Origin: an uncultured Chromatiaceae bacterium
GTDB lineage: Bacteria > Pseudomonadota > Gammaproteobacteria > Tenderiales > Tenderiaceae
Length of the DNA: 64,000 nucleotides
Reading direction: 5' to 3'
Assembly: GCA_945787735.1 (NCBI GenBank)
Contig: CALZIQ010000002.1
Span: 1-64,000 of the forward strand
Shown: positions 1-8,772 of the stretch, piece by piece
How the letters are laid out: each line of letters starts with the position of its first letter
Numbering within the stretch: position 1 is the first letter of the stretch
Translations under genes and position numbers: made by a program
The notes under the pieces: generated by a model
Databases searched by the model: none
What the model saw: the letters and a program-made list of their open reading frames with translations, nothing else
Told to the model about the DNA's origin: nothing

Positions 1-495
1 CGCCAGCTCAAACGTGCACGCCTGGCAGGTTCCTCGACGCCGGGTTTGTCTTTTGACCCGGCAAATGAGTTGCAGGGCTTGGTAGGTATTTTGAAACAGA
101 TTTACGCCGATCAGAATTTGAATGTCAGTCTGGATATTCCGGCCGGCAAGCTATTTGCCGGCGATCGGGAAGATATGCTGGAGCTATTCGGTAACCTGCT
201 TGAGAACGCCTGCAAGTGGGCAAAACAGGAGGTGAGGCTGACAGTCTATGATGTACCGGGCTTGGTGGTGACGGTAGAAGATGATGGTCCAGGGTGTCCA
301 CCTGAATTACGTGCTCAGCTTGATCAACGTGGACACCGTCTCGATGAAGCAACCGCCGGCCACGGTCTTGGGCTTGCCATTGTGCGCGATATTGTCGAGT
401 ACTATCAGGGTTCGCTGGTGTTTGGCGAGTCAGAGTTGTTAGGCGGTTTCAAAGTAGATGTTGCTCTGCCCGGACGAATGAATCAGAACGGCTGA
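1..495 (+). CDS. PhoQ-type sensor histidine kinase, C-terminal part (5' end outside window)
   Basis: This is the catalytic ATP-binding domain of a two-component sensor kinase. The frame is open from base 1, so the sensor, membrane and His-containing parts lie upstream of the window. The visible part has an N box (NLLENACKW, near base 190), a G1 box (VEDDGPGCP) and a G2 box ([12 protein letters not shown]). The DNACK-like N box and the RGHRLD stretch between G1 and G2 resemble PhoQ more than general EnvZ-type kinases, so a PhoP/PhoQ-like envelope or Mg2+ sensor is likely, but the sensor domain cannot be checked. Its last 13 bases overlap the 3' end of the convergent rnt gene. Confidence 0.88.
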   Translation, partial: RQLKRARLAGSSTPGLSFDPANELQGLVGILKQIYADQNLNVSLDIPAGKLFAGDREDMLELFGNLLENACKWAKQEVRLTVYDVPGLVVTVEDDGPGCPPELRAQLDQRGHRLDEATAGHGLGLAIVRDIVEYYQGSLVFGESELLGGFKVDVALPGRMNQNG

Positions 496-1097
496 AGCCC
501 GTGCCAGGTGTTTACGATATTACAGAACAAGTCGGCAGTCTTTTCCGCGTCATAGATGGCTGAATGGGCCTGGTTGTTATCCCAGTCAAAATTGGCCTCC
601 TGCACAGCGCGGGCTAACACTGTCTGGCCGTAGGCAAGCGCGCCCAAGGTGGCGGTGTCGAACGTGCTGAAGGCATGGAAAGGATTTTTAACTTGAGTAC
701 GTTCCACCGCTGCTTTAATAAAGCCCAGATCAAAAAATGGATTGTGGCCCACTAGAATGGCGCGGCTGCAATCGGCGTTTTTCACCTCCTCGCGGATAGG
801 CGCAAAGACATGTTCCAGCGCCTCTTTTTCTTCCAGCGCCTCGCGGAACGGATGATGGGGGTCAATGCCAGTGAAGGCCAATGATGCCTTCTCCAGATTG
901 GCGCCGGGGAAAGGCGCAACATGGCAGGCGTGGGTGCGATCGCGATAGAGGTTGCCCTCTTCATCCATGCTTACCATGACGGCGGCGATTTCAAGCAGGG
1001 CGTCGGTTTCAGCATTGAAACCGGCCGTTTCAACATCGACGACAACAGGCAGGAATCCGCGAAAACGGTCGGCTATTCTAGGGTTCGATACATACAT
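483..1097 (-). CDS. rnt: Ribonuclease T
   Basis: RNase T is a DEDD-family 3'-5' exoribonuclease that trims the 3' ends of tRNAs and other stable RNAs. The 204-residue product has Exo I near residues 20-25 (VVDVETAG, first Asp/Glu pair), an Exo II-like stretch ([11 protein letters not shown]) and the Exo III end ([14 protein letters not shown]). The opening [19 protein letters not shown] is typical of RNase T and sets it apart from DnaQ and oligoribonuclease. Length fits the family (about 200-220). It converges with the upstream kinase gene with a 13-base overlap. Confidence 0.95.
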   Translation of the reverse strand: MYVSNPRIADRFRGFLPVVVDVETAGFNAETDALLEIAAVMVSMDEEGNLYRDRTHACHVAPFPGANLEKASLAFTGIDPHHPFREALEEKEALEHVFAPIREEVKNADCSRAILVGHNPFFDLGFIKAAVERTQVKNPFHAFSTFDTATLGALAYGQTVLARAVQEANFDWDNNQAHSAIYDAEKTADLFCNIVNTWHGLQPF

Positions 1098-1130
1098 CTT
1101 GGTGTAGTTAACTTTCGTTTGAGAAAAAGA

Positions 1131-2195
1131 TTAAGCCTGTGTTTCTTCGTTTTTGACCAGTTGCCAGACCAGCTCGCCGCCAGCACGAAGTGGTACTACC
1201 ACATCATCACCAAAGGCAAATTCTTTTGGTACGGCCCATTCGCGCCGGGTTAGAGAAAGGGTTTGCTCGCTCACGGGCAGACCGTAAAACTGCGCTCCAT
1301 GACGTCCGGCAAAGCCATCCAGTTTGCCCAATGCGCCGATCGATTCAAATGCTTCGGCATACAATTCAATCGCAGCGAAGGCAGTATAAACGCCCGCGCA
1401 GCCGCAGTCGCTTTCTTTTGCGCCTCTGGCGTGGGGGGCGCTGTCGGTGCCGAGGAAAAACTTGGGATTGCCGCTAGTGGCGACTTCTAGCAGGGCCTGG
1501 CGGTGACGCTCGCGCTTAAGTACAGGCAGACAGTAGTGATGCGGGCGGATGCCGCCTACCAGCATGTCGTTGCGATTGAGCAACAGGTGGTGGGCGGTGA
1601 TAGTAGCGGCGATGCGCTCCGAGGCGAACAGCACAAAATCGGCTGCATCCTTGGTGGTGATGTGTTCAAACACGATGCGAAGATTGGGAAAGCGTTCAGT
1701 TAGCGGCGCCAGTTTCTGTTCGATAAAGGCCTTTTCCCGATCAAATACATCGATGTCTGGGGTAGTGACCTCGCCATGCACTAGCAGGGGAAGGTCCACT
1801 TCCTGCATCGCCGCCAGCGTGTCGTAGACCTTTTCCAGATCGGTGACGCCAGAATCCGAATTGGTGGTGGCACCGGCTGGATAGAGTTTGACGCCATGCA
1901 CAATTCCACTGGCCTTGGCCTTGCGGATTTCATCTGCCGGTGTGTTGTTGGTCAGATAGAGAGTCATCAGCGGCTCAAACTCGCTGCCTGCCGGGCGGGC
2001 AGCGAGAATGCGTTGGCGGTAGGCCTCAGCATCGGCAGTAGTGGTAATCGGGGGGAGTAGGTTGGGCATCACAATTGCGCGGCCAAACTGGGCGGCGACA
2101 TGGGGAACAGTAGTGGCTAGCGCGGCGCCATCGCGCAGGTGGATATGCCAGTCGTCCGGCCGGGTAATGGTGAGGTAATCCACAAATAACTCCAT
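1131..2195 (-). CDS. pyrC: Dihydroorotase
   Basis: This zinc amidohydrolase cyclises carbamoyl-aspartate to dihydroorotate in pyrimidine synthesis. The product starts [21 protein letters not shown], where HIH gives two zinc ligands. Other signatures are the carbamylated-Lys region ([12 protein letters not shown]), [20 protein letters not shown] and the catalytic-Asp motif [10 protein letters not shown]. The open frame extends 69 codons further upstream, but homology to class II PyrC (about 345-350 residues) begins at this Met. Nearby ATGs at 2213 and 2216 are alternatives, and none has a strong Shine-Dalgarno. The gene is transcribed towards rnt. Confidence 0.94.
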   Translation of the reverse strand: MELFVDYLTITRPDDWHIHLRDGAALATTVPHVAAQFGRAIVMPNLLPPITTTADAEAYRQRILAARPAGSEFEPLMTLYLTNNTPADEIRKAKASGIVHGVKLYPAGATTNSDSGVTDLEKVYDTLAAMQEVDLPLLVHGEVTTPDIDVFDREKAFIEQKLAPLTERFPNLRIVFEHITTKDAADFVLFASERIAATITAHHLLLNRNDMLVGGIRPHHYCLPVLKRERHRQALLEVATSGNPKFFLGTDSAPHARGAKESDCGCAGVYTAFAAIELYAEAFESIGALGKLDGFAGRHGAQFYGLPVSEQTLSLTRREWAVPKEFAFGDDVVVPLRAGGELVWQLVKNEETQA

Positions 2196-2341
2196 AGATG
2201 CTATGTGATTCATCATTATGCCATTGTTGGCGGCATTCTCGACGCGTCGTTTTGAAGTTGCTAAAATGACCCTCTTAAGTATGCGGGAATAGCCAAGTGT
2301 TAACAGGCCCTGGATACAGAATGTCTTAGGAGAGCCTGAGG

Positions 2342-2857
2342 TTGTTGAAAAGTTTATTCGTAAGTCTGCTGCTTGCTGGACTGTCGATACCGGTGATGGC
2401 ACAGAATTGCGACAAAAACGTTCCAGAAGCGACCCCCATGAGCCGTTTCAAACCGGCCGCGGACGGGATAATTACCGATACGAAAACTGGAAATGTTTGG
2501 CTCAGATGCCCAGTTGGCATGAAATGGGACGGTAGCTCTTGTGGTGGTAATAGTCTGAAATACACTTGGACTGAAGCAGTTGTTGAGATCGAGGAAATGA
2601 ATGCAAGAAAAACCGCTGGCCGAAGCGACTGGCGCCTGCCTAGAGTTGAAGAGCTGATCAGCATCGCCGAGCCGCGTTGTTTCAAACCTGCCATCAATCT
2701 TGACGTTTTCCCCTTCACGCCTGAATCCGGTTTCTGGACCGATACGCCTGTCGAGGGGGTTCAACCCCGGGCTTGGGTGGTCCATTTTCTTAATGGCAAA
2801 CAGTACATAGCGAATAAAAACCAGACGTGGCGAGTGCGTCTGATTGCTGGAAAATAG
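2342..2857 (+). CDS. Exported DUF1566 (Lcl C-terminal type) protein, copy 1
   Basis: The product is a 171-residue exported protein of unknown function. It has a cleavable signal peptide ([20 protein letters not shown], cut before QNCDK). The mature part carries DUF1566/Lcl C-terminal features: [18 protein letters not shown]-spaced residues, [11 protein letters not shown], and a final WRVRLI strand. Translation probably starts at TTG 2342 or TTG 2345, downstream of AGGAG at 2328-2332. It is a close paralogue of the next gene, of identical length. The family is widespread in proteobacteria without a defined role, so no function is assigned. Confidence 0.82.
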   Translation: MLKSLFVSLLLAGLSIPVMAQNCDKNVPEATPMSRFKPAADGIITDTKTGNVWLRCPVGMKWDGSSCGGNSLKYTWTEAVVEIEEMNARKTAGRSDWRLPRVEELISIAEPRCFKPAINLDVFPFTPESGFWTDTPVEGVQPRAWVVHFLNGKQYIANKNQTWRVRLIAGK

Positions 2858-2978
2858 GTCCTTCTGGTGTCCAGTTTGTTGACGCTGGAATCGAATAGGC
2901 TAAAATGCGCCCCCTTTTGACGAAATTATTCCCGCCGGGCGGGGGTGCCATCTGCATCTGAAACTATGGGAAATCATT

Positions 2979-3494
2979 ATGTTGAGAACCTTGATCATTT
3001 CATTTCTACTCGGTAGCTTGGCGATGCCTGCAATGGCACAGAAATGCGACAGCAATAAGGCTGCGACAGCGCCTATGAGCCGCTTCAAAGACAGTGGTAA
3101 TGGCACTATCACGGATACCCAAACCAAATATGTCTGGTTGCGTTGTGCGCTGGGCATGCACTGGAACGGTACCACCTGTGAAGGCAAAACCCTGACCTAT
3201 GATTGGAATTCGGCTAACAATGTTATTGATGAGTTAAACGCTAAAAAGCTCGGTGGGCATAGCAATTGGCGTTTGCCAACCCAGGCAGAATTGCAGGGTA
3301 TCGTCGAGCAGCAATGTTTCAAACCGGCCATCAATCTTAAGGCCTTTCCATTTACGCCTGAATCCGGTTTCTGGACAGCGACTGTGTCACCAGGCTTCAA
3401 TCCGCGCGCTATGATCGTCCATTTTATCCATGGACAGGAGTACGTCGCCAATAAAAGCCAGGCCTGGCGCGTCAGGCCGATTGCCGACGAGTAG
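2979..3494 (+). CDS. Exported DUF1566 (Lcl C-terminal type) protein, copy 2
   Basis: This is the second member of a tandem pair, also 171 residues with a signal peptide ending AMA-QKCDS. It shares with copy 1 the TPMSRFK/APMSRFK start, the ITDT-x-T-VWLRC strand, WRLP-x-x-[23 protein letters not shown]-x-x-G-x-YxANK and the closing WRVRxIA. Four conserved cysteines in each copy suggest disulfides in the periplasm. Spacers differ, so this is an older duplication rather than an assembly repeat. A perfect 10-bp hairpin follows the stop codon. Confidence 0.84.
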   Translation: MLRTLIISFLLGSLAMPAMAQKCDSNKAATAPMSRFKDSGNGTITDTQTKYVWLRCALGMHWNGTTCEGKTLTYDWNSANNVIDELNAKKLGGHSNWRLPTQAELQGIVEQQCFKPAINLKAFPFTPESGFWTATVSPGFNPRAMIVHFIHGQEYVANKSQAWRVRPIADE

Positions 3495-3517
3495 TCTTCA
3501 ATTGTCATGACGCATAT

Positions 3518-3542
3518 AACGCCGGGCTGAATGCCCGGCGTT
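3518..3542 (+). terminator. Perfect 10-bp hairpin after the DUF1566 pair
   Basis: AACGCCGGGC at 3518-3527 and GCCCGGCGTT at 3533-3542 form a perfect 10-bp stem with a TGAAT loop. The following bases (TGCATTTA) give only a weak T-rich tail. It probably terminates transcription between the DUF1566 pair and truA. Confidence 0.7.
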
Positions 3543-3601
3543 TGCATTTACGGCCATGGGGATAGGGTAGAATGCCTGCTTTTGCAAGTGGAATACGAAG
3601 A

Positions 3602-4381
3602 ATGCGCATCGCTTTAGGGGTGGAATATGACGGCAGTGCCTTCTGCGGTTGGCAGTATCAGGAACACTCGCCATCGGTTCAGGAGTCTGTGGAAAAAGCC
3701 TTGTCTTCGGTGGCTGACCATCCCGTTCGAGTTGTGTGTGCCGGACGAACTGACACGGGTGTGCATGCGACTGAGCAGGTTATTCATTTTGATAGCGAAG
3801 CTGAGCGCAGCATGCGCTCCTGGGTGTATGGTGCCAATGCAAATCTGCCCAAGGAAGTCGTGATTCTCTGGGCGACACCGATCAGTGATGATTTTCATGC
3901 CCGTTTCGGCGCGATTCGGCGTCGTTATCGCTATGTGATTTATAGCCGTAATGTACGGCCCACCTTTCTCGCCCGGCGCACTGCCTGGAATTACCGACCA
4001 CTGGATGAAAATCGCATGGCCGAGGCCAGCCAATTTTTGCTGGGCGAACATGATTTTTCATCCTACCGTGCCATTGGCTGTCAGGCCAAAAGCCCGGTGC
4101 GTACCATTCACCAGTTAGACGTCAGCCGCAAACATGAGTTGATCTTTATTGATATCGAAGCCAATGCCTTTTTGCATCACATGGTGCGCAATATTGCTGG
4201 CGTGTTGATGGCAATCGGGGCGGGGGAGCGACCTGTGGAGTGGGCGAATGAGGTCTTGGAGCATCGCGATCGGACTTTAGGTGGGGTGACGGCGGCGCCG
4301 TCGGGATTGTATCTCACCCGGGTGACTTATCCTGATCAATTTGATTTGCCTCAAACTGACATTAGCGCTGCTATTTGGTGA
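3602..4381 (+). CDS. truA: tRNA pseudouridine(38-40) synthase
   Basis: TruA isomerises uridines 38-40 in the tRNA anticodon arm. The 259-residue product starts MRIALGVEYDGSAFCGWQYQ. It carries the catalytic Asp in CAGRTDTGVHA (about residue 55-60) and the C-terminal FLHHMVRNIAG and APSGLYL motifs of the family. Ten additional in-frame codons upstream have no homology, so ATG 3602 is preferred. In many gammaproteobacteria truA lies between fimV and trpF. Here trpF follows after two small genes, while fimV is at the far end of the window. Confidence 0.96.
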   Translation: MRIALGVEYDGSAFCGWQYQEHSPSVQESVEKALSSVADHPVRVVCAGRTDTGVHATEQVIHFDSEAERSMRSWVYGANANLPKEVVILWATPISDDFHARFGAIRRRYRYVIYSRNVRPTFLARRTAWNYRPLDENRMAEASQFLLGEHDFSSYRAIGCQAKSPVRTIHQLDVSRKHELIFIDIEANAFLHHMVRNIAGVLMAIGAGERPVEWANEVLEHRDRTLGGVTAAPSGLYLTRVTYPDQFDLPQTDISAAIW

Positions 4382-4499
4382 GCTTTTAGAAAGACCCTAC
4401 AAAATGTAAAAATATTTCTTGCAAATCCAAAAAACACGTATAGACTGTACATGTATAGGCAGTAAGGTTATTCGCTGCAGTGTTAGTGGAGTTAAATGC

Positions 4500-4595
4500 A
4501 TGGAGTGGGCATACGTTCAAATTGCATCTTTGGTGCTACTGGTCGGGCTGGTTGTATATGTCGGGTTGGCTGACTCAAGACTGAAACGACACTAA
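4500..4595 (+). CDS. 31-residue single-pass membrane protein, unknown
   Basis: A short frame encodes MEWAYVQIASLVLLVG, a hydrophobic run to about residue 24, and the charged tail DSRLKRH. The pattern is one transmembrane helix with a positive C-terminus, so probably N-out/C-in. GGAG at 4488-4491 sits 8 bases before the ATG, which favours real translation. A strong intrinsic terminator ends the unit about 80 bases later. I do not recognise the family. Conservation of the peptide in related genomes would be the key test. Confidence 0.6.
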   Translation: MEWAYVQIASLVLLVGLVVYVGLADSRLKRH

Positions 4596-4676
4596 CATGA
4601 GGTTTGCTCTAAAGGGGTTTCTGTCCTTATCCTCTCCCCCCTCCCCTCCTAGATAGGGCAGGAACCCTGGCAAAGA

Positions 4677-4710
4677 AAGGCCGTCTGAGAAGGCGGCCTT
4701 CTTCTTTTTT
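4677..4710 (+). terminator. Intrinsic terminator
   Basis: AAGGCCGTCT (4677-4686) pairs with AGGCGGCCTT (4691-4700) across a GAGA tetraloop, with one G-U pair, followed by CTTCTTTTTT. This is a classical rho-independent terminator. It ends the transcript of the 31-residue membrane protein and perhaps of truA. Confidence 0.9.
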
Positions 4711-4805
4711 GGGGCTAGTTTTCAAAGCAAAAACGCAATTTCATACTAAACTTATTAATGTAACAAACTGACTGTCCAGGTTTGATCATAGAGTGGAGGT
4801 GTGTT

Positions 4806-4982
4806 GTGAGCGATGTCAAGAAGTCCAACGAAGAGCATATTCATTGCGACGTTTGTATGAAGGAAATTCCAGCATCGGAGGCAAAAAATGCAGAAGCGTC
4901 TGACTACGTCGCTCATTTTTGTGGCCTCGACTGTTATGAAAAATGGATGAATAAGGCCAAGAAGGAGAAGGGTCCGGGCTGA
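4806..4982 (+). CDS. DUF3330-type small zinc-finger-like protein
   Basis: This 58-residue protein has paired cysteines (HCDVCMKEIP near residue 13 and HFCGLDCYEKW near residue 38), as in DUF3330 proteins, and probably binds zinc. A longer frame opens at 4782, but GGAGGT at 4795-4800 lies 5 bases before GTG 4806, which fits initiation there. The C-terminus is Lys-rich. It is monocistronic and separated from trpF by about 200 bases. No function is known to me. DUF3330 proteins occur in chromosomes and in mercury-transposon neighbourhoods, but there is no other sign of mobility here. Confidence 0.72.
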   Translation: MSDVKKSNEEHIHCDVCMKEIPASEAKNAEASDYVAHFCGLDCYEKWMNKAKKEKGPG

Positions 4983-5178
4983 TCATTCACGGTTTTTTTT
5001 AGAGGCTGGTAAGTAACTGGGGTGCGTAACTGTCGCCTGTATTGTATGGACAGAGTGCGTATTTAACTGATATGACTTTCTCTAGTTAGCCTTATTTGGT
5101 TTCTTCCGCGTAAGGTTATAAGGCGCTCCTAAGCACCGAAAATCTGGTAAGATTCCCCCTTTTTTCGGGATTACATGC

Positions 5179-5811
5179 ATGCGCACGCGGGTTAAAATCT
5201 GTGGCATTACCCGGCCTGAGGACGCTCGCGAAGCGGCGCGTTTGGGGGCGGATGCCATCGGTTTGGTGTTTTATGCCAAAAGCCCCCGTGCTGTTGATGT
5301 GAGTCGGGCGATGCAAATCTGTGCTGGTCTGTCACCTTTTGTGACAACAGTCGGTTTGTTTGTTGATCCAGTGCAGGAAGCGGTCGAGGAGTTGTTGGCT
5401 CAGGTATCACTAGATCTGATTCAGTTCCATGGCAATGAATCCCCAGAATTTTGTGCCCGATTCGGTCGCCCCTATCTCAAGGCCATTCGCATGCGAGAGG
5501 GCATTGATCTGGCAGCCGAGCATGAACGTTACCGTGAGGCAAGAGGTCTACTACTGGACACCTACCAGCCCGGATTGCCTGGCGGCACGGGCGAGTCCTT
5601 TGAGTGGGAGCGGGTGCCTTCCGAATTAGCGGGTTCGATTGTGCTGGCGGGCGGTTTGACGCCCCAAAATGTTGGTGCAGCAATCAAGCAGGTGCGACCC
5701 TATGCAGTCGATGTGAGCGGCGGCGTGGAGGCGAGTAAAGGAGTAAAGGATGCTGCCAAGATGGCGGCATTCATAGGAGAAGTGAAACGTGTCGAAAGTG
5801 AACCTACCTGA
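5179..5811 (+). CDS. trpF: Phosphoribosylanthranilate isomerase
   Basis: TrpF converts N-(5-phosphoribosyl)anthranilate to CdRP in tryptophan synthesis. The 210-residue TIM-barrel begins [16 protein letters not shown] with the catalytic Cys in KICG. It continues with [18 protein letters not shown], the catalytic-Asp strand [15 protein letters not shown], the phosphate-binding [10 protein letters not shown] and AVDVSGGVE. It is the first gene of trpF-trpB-trpA, and its end overlaps the trpB start by 23 bases, suggesting translational coupling. No attenuator-like Trp leader peptide was seen upstream. Confidence 0.96.
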   Translation: MRTRVKICGITRPEDAREAARLGADAIGLVFYAKSPRAVDVSRAMQICAGLSPFVTTVGLFVDPVQEAVEELLAQVSLDLIQFHGNESPEFCARFGRPYLKAIRMREGIDLAAEHERYREARGLLLDTYQPGLPGGTGESFEWERVPSELAGSIVLAGGLTPQNVGAAIKQVRPYAVDVSGGVEASKGVKDAAKMAAFIGEVKRVESEPT

Positions 5812-6988
5812 CGCCAGCGGCCATTTTGGCCCCTACGGTGGCCGTTTTGTCGCGGAAACCTTGATGGAACCGCTGGATGAATTGACTGCGGCCTATGAGC
5901 GCTTGAAAAATGATGCCACCTTTCAGGCGGAATACGACGAGGATCTGGCCCATTATGTTGGCCGTCCGTCACCACTCTATTTTGCTGAGCGTTGGACCGA
6001 CATCCTTGGCGGTGCCAAGATCTATTTGAAACGTGAAGACCTGAATCACACCGGCGCCCACAAGATCAACAACACCATCGGTCAGGCATTGCTGGCCAAA
6101 CATCTGGGCAAGACCCGTATCATTGCTGAGACCGGTGCCGGTCAGCACGGCGTGGCTTCTGCCACCGTGGCCGCTCGTCTGGGGCTGGAGTGTGTGGTTT
6201 ATATGGGCGCAGAAGACGTCAAGCGCCAGGCCCTGAATGTCTATCGCATGAAACTGCTAGGTGCCGAAGTGGTGCCGGTGGAGTCTGGTTCCAAGACCCT
6301 AAAAGACGCCCTCAACGAGGCCATGCGCGACTGGGTCACTAACGTAGACAATACTTTTTACATTATCGGCACCGTGGCCGGGCCACACCCGTATCCGATG
6401 CTGGTGCGTGATTTTCAAGCCGTGATCGGTCGTGAGGCCAAGCACCAAGTTCTGGAAGCCGAAGGGCGCTTGCCCGATGCCTTAGTGGCTTGTGTCGGTG
6501 GAGGGTCCAACGCCATTGGGCTGTTCTATCCCTTTATCGAGGATGAGGCCGTCGCCATGTATGGCGTCGAGGGAGGCGGTGATGGTGTGGATACACCGCG
6601 TCATGCTGCGCCTCTGTGTGCGGGTCGTCCTGGTGTGTTGCATGGCAACCGGACCTATTTAGTTGAAGACGACAATGGTCAGATCATCGAGACTCATTCG
6701 GTCTCGGCCGGCTTGGATTATCCTGGTGTCGGTCCCGAGCATGCTTGGTTGAAAGACAGTGGCCGGGCCAGTTATGTCGCCGCCACCGATAGCGAAGCCT
6801 TACAGGCCTTCCATGATTTGACCCGTTTTGAAGGTATCATGCCTGCGTTGGAGTCCAGTCATGCGCTGGCTTACGCCACCAAGCTAGCGCCGCAAATGGA
6901 TAAGGACAAGATTATCGTCGTTAATCTTTCTGGCCGTGGTGATAAGGATATCCACACCGTTGCCGGGCTGGAGGGCATCAAGGTATGA
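5789..6988 (+). CDS. trpB: Tryptophan synthase beta subunit
   Basis: TrpB is the PLP enzyme that joins indole and serine to make tryptophan in the alpha2-beta2 complex. The 399-residue product has the PLP-lysine segment [15 protein letters not shown] (about residue 80-95), [20 protein letters not shown] for cofactor phosphate binding, and LSGRGDKD near the end. Translation starts at GTG 5789 inside the end of trpF, after AGGAG-like bases. The stop overlaps the trpA start (ATGA), as is usual for coupled synthesis of the two subunits. Confidence 0.98.
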   Translation: MSKVNLPDASGHFGPYGGRFVAETLMEPLDELTAAYERLKNDATFQAEYDEDLAHYVGRPSPLYFAERWTDILGGAKIYLKREDLNHTGAHKINNTIGQALLAKHLGKTRIIAETGAGQHGVASATVAARLGLECVVYMGAEDVKRQALNVYRMKLLGAEVVPVESGSKTLKDALNEAMRDWVTNVDNTFYIIGTVAGPHPYPMLVRDFQAVIGREAKHQVLEAEGRLPDALVACVGGGSNAIGLFYPFIEDEAVAMYGVEGGGDGVDTPRHAAPLCAGRPGVLHGNRTYLVEDDNGQIIETHSVSAGLDYPGVGPEHAWLKDSGRASYVAATDSEALQAFHDLTRFEGIMPALESSHALAYATKLAPQMDKDKIIVVNLSGRGDKDIHTVAGLEGIKV

Positions 6989-7791
6989 GCCGCATTGCAC
7001 AACGATTTGTTGAATTAAAAGCGCAAAAGCGCAAGGCGCTGATTCCTTTTGTGACTGCTGGTGACCCGAATCCAAATGTCACTGTGCCGCTGCTGCACGC
7101 CATGGTTGAAGCCGGTGCTGACTTGCTCGAGCTGGGTGTGCCGTTTTCTGATCCCATGGCCGAGGGTCCTACCATCCAGAAAGCTTGCGAACGCGCCCTG
7201 GAACACGATGTCAGTCTGCATGATGTGTTGGCGATGGTGAAAGAATTTCGCCAAACCGATACCGACACACCTGTGGTTTTGATGGGATATATGAACCCGG
7301 TTGAGATCATGGGCTACGAAAACTTTGCCAGCGAAGCGAGTGATGCCGGCGTTGATGGTTTGTTAACGGTTGATATGCCACCAGAAGAGGCGGGTGATCT
7401 GCTGGCAGCCTTGAGTGAAGCGAGTATTGATCCCATCTTCTTACTGGCGCCGACGACTGTGGATGAGCGTATTGCTAAGGTCTGCGCTGCTGCCAGTGGT
7501 TTTGTATACTATGTTTCATTAAAGGGTGTGACCGGCGCCGCCAACCTGGATGTGGCTGCAGTGGCGCACAAGGTCGAGCAGATTCGCAAACATACTGATC
7601 TGCCGATTGGTGTGGGCTTTGGCATTCGCGATGCGGAGACTGCTCAACGCGTTTCCGCCGTTGCTGATGCCGTGGTGGTGGGCAGTGCAGTGGTGAACCG
7701 TGTGGCTGAAAATGCCGAGCAACCGGAAAAAATAAATGAGGCGGTGTGTAGTTTGTTGCGCGACATGCGCGCGGCCATGGATAAAGCCTAG
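6985..7791 (+). CDS. trpA: Tryptophan synthase alpha subunit
   Basis: TrpA cleaves indole-3-glycerol phosphate to indole, which is channelled to TrpB. The 268-residue TIM barrel shows the catalytic Glu in [16 protein letters not shown] (about residue 49, with Asp at 60), [24 protein letters not shown], the loop [13 protein letters not shown] and the phosphate site [10 protein letters not shown]. It overlaps trpB by four bases and is followed about 95 bases later by accD, as in Pseudomonas-type clusters. Confidence 0.98.
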   Translation: MSRIAQRFVELKAQKRKALIPFVTAGDPNPNVTVPLLHAMVEAGADLLELGVPFSDPMAEGPTIQKACERALEHDVSLHDVLAMVKEFRQTDTDTPVVLMGYMNPVEIMGYENFASEASDAGVDGLLTVDMPPEEAGDLLAALSEASIDPIFLLAPTTVDERIAKVCAAASGFVYYVSLKGVTGAANLDVAAVAHKVEQIRKHTDLPIGVGFGIRDAETAQRVSAVADAVVVGSAVVNRVAENAEQPEKINEAVCSLLRDMRAAMDKA

Positions 7792-7886
7792 CTATATAGT
7801 CCAAGGAGAGGGCAAAGTTTCTTTCCTTGAAATTACCTAAAATGGATGATGCCGCGACGCGGCTGATTGATGACAGGAAAAAACCA

Positions 7887-8750
7887 ATGAGTTGGTTCGA
7901 AAAACTTCTACCTACCCGAATTCGCACCGATGCTAGCAGTAAAAAATCCATCCCTGAAGGGCTGTGGACCAAGTGTGATGGCTGTGGTGCGGTGTTGTAT
8001 CGTACTGAGCTCGAGCGCAATGCCGATGTTTGCATGAAGTGTGAACATCACCACCGCATTGGTGCGCGCCGCCGTTTGGATCTGTTTCTGGATCAGGATG
8101 GGCGTGAGGAGATCGGCGCTGAATTGGAGCCGATCGATATCCTTAAATTCAAGGACAGCAAAAAATACAAAGACCGCCTTCTACTGGCGCAGAAGAATAC
8201 CGACGAGAGTGATGCACTCATTGCGATGAAAGGCTCGCTAAAAGGCCTGCCGCTGACGGCAGCTGCGTTTGAGTTCAGATTTATGGGTGGTTCTATGGGG
8301 TCGGTAGTGGGGGAACGCTTTGTTCGTGCCGCCAACATCAGTCTGCAAGAGCGCATCCCGTTTGTTTGTTTTTCTGCCAGTGGCGGCGCGCGTATGCAAG
8401 AGGCACTGTTCTCCCTGATGCAGATGTCCAAGACCAGTGCCGTGTTAGCAAAAATGAGCAAAGAGGGTATTCCCTTTATATCGGTATTGACTGATCCAAC
8501 CATGGGTGGCGTCTCGGCCAGCTTTGCCATGCTTGGCGATGTGAATGTGGCCGAGCCCAATGCCCTGATCGGCTTTGCCGGCCCGCGCGTAATCGAACAG
8601 ACCGTGCGCGAGACGCTGCCGGAAGGTTTTCAACGCAGCGAGTTTTTACTCGAACATGGTGCTATCGACATGATTGTCGGTCGTTTGGAAATGCGTGATC
8701 GCTTGGCTAGTCTGTTGGCTATTCTTAGCGACAAAACGCTCCAATCCTAA
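7887..8750 (+). CDS. accD: Acetyl-CoA carboxylase carboxyltransferase beta subunit
   Basis: AccD is half of the carboxyltransferase that makes malonyl-CoA for fatty acid synthesis, partnering AccA. The 287-residue product begins [13 protein letters not shown]. It has a four-cysteine zinc ribbon ([10 protein letters not shown] and [10 protein letters not shown]) followed by the crotonase-like carboxyltransferase core ([44 protein letters not shown]). The open frame starts at 7827, but GGA at 7876-7878 precedes ATG 7887, and homology starts there. folC follows 22 bases after the stop. Confidence 0.97.
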   Translation: MSWFEKLLPTRIRTDASSKKSIPEGLWTKCDGCGAVLYRTELERNADVCMKCEHHHRIGARRRLDLFLDQDGREEIGAELEPIDILKFKDSKKYKDRLLLAQKNTDESDALIAMKGSLKGLPLTAAAFEFRFMGGSMGSVVGERFVRAANISLQERIPFVCFSASGGARMQEALFSLMQMSKTSAVLAKMSKEGIPFISVLTDPTMGGVSASFAMLGDVNVAEPNALIGFAGPRVIEQTVRETLPEGFQRSEFLLEHGAIDMIVGRLEMRDRLASLLAILSDKTLQS

Positions 8751-8772
8751 GAGGCCTCTTCGGCTTCATCAA

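Noticed and set aside
2239-2248. CGACGCGTCG palindrome between pyrC and the first DUF1566 gene
   Set aside because: Short palindrome expected by chance and not matching a known operator.
4610-4650. Pyrimidine-rich CTCTCCCCCCTCCCC stretch
   Set aside because: Simple composition in an untranslated region with no paired structure. Not a recognised element.
5000-5178. Tryptophan attenuator leader before trpF
   Set aside because: No short frame with tandem Trp codons and no terminator-antiterminator pair were seen.
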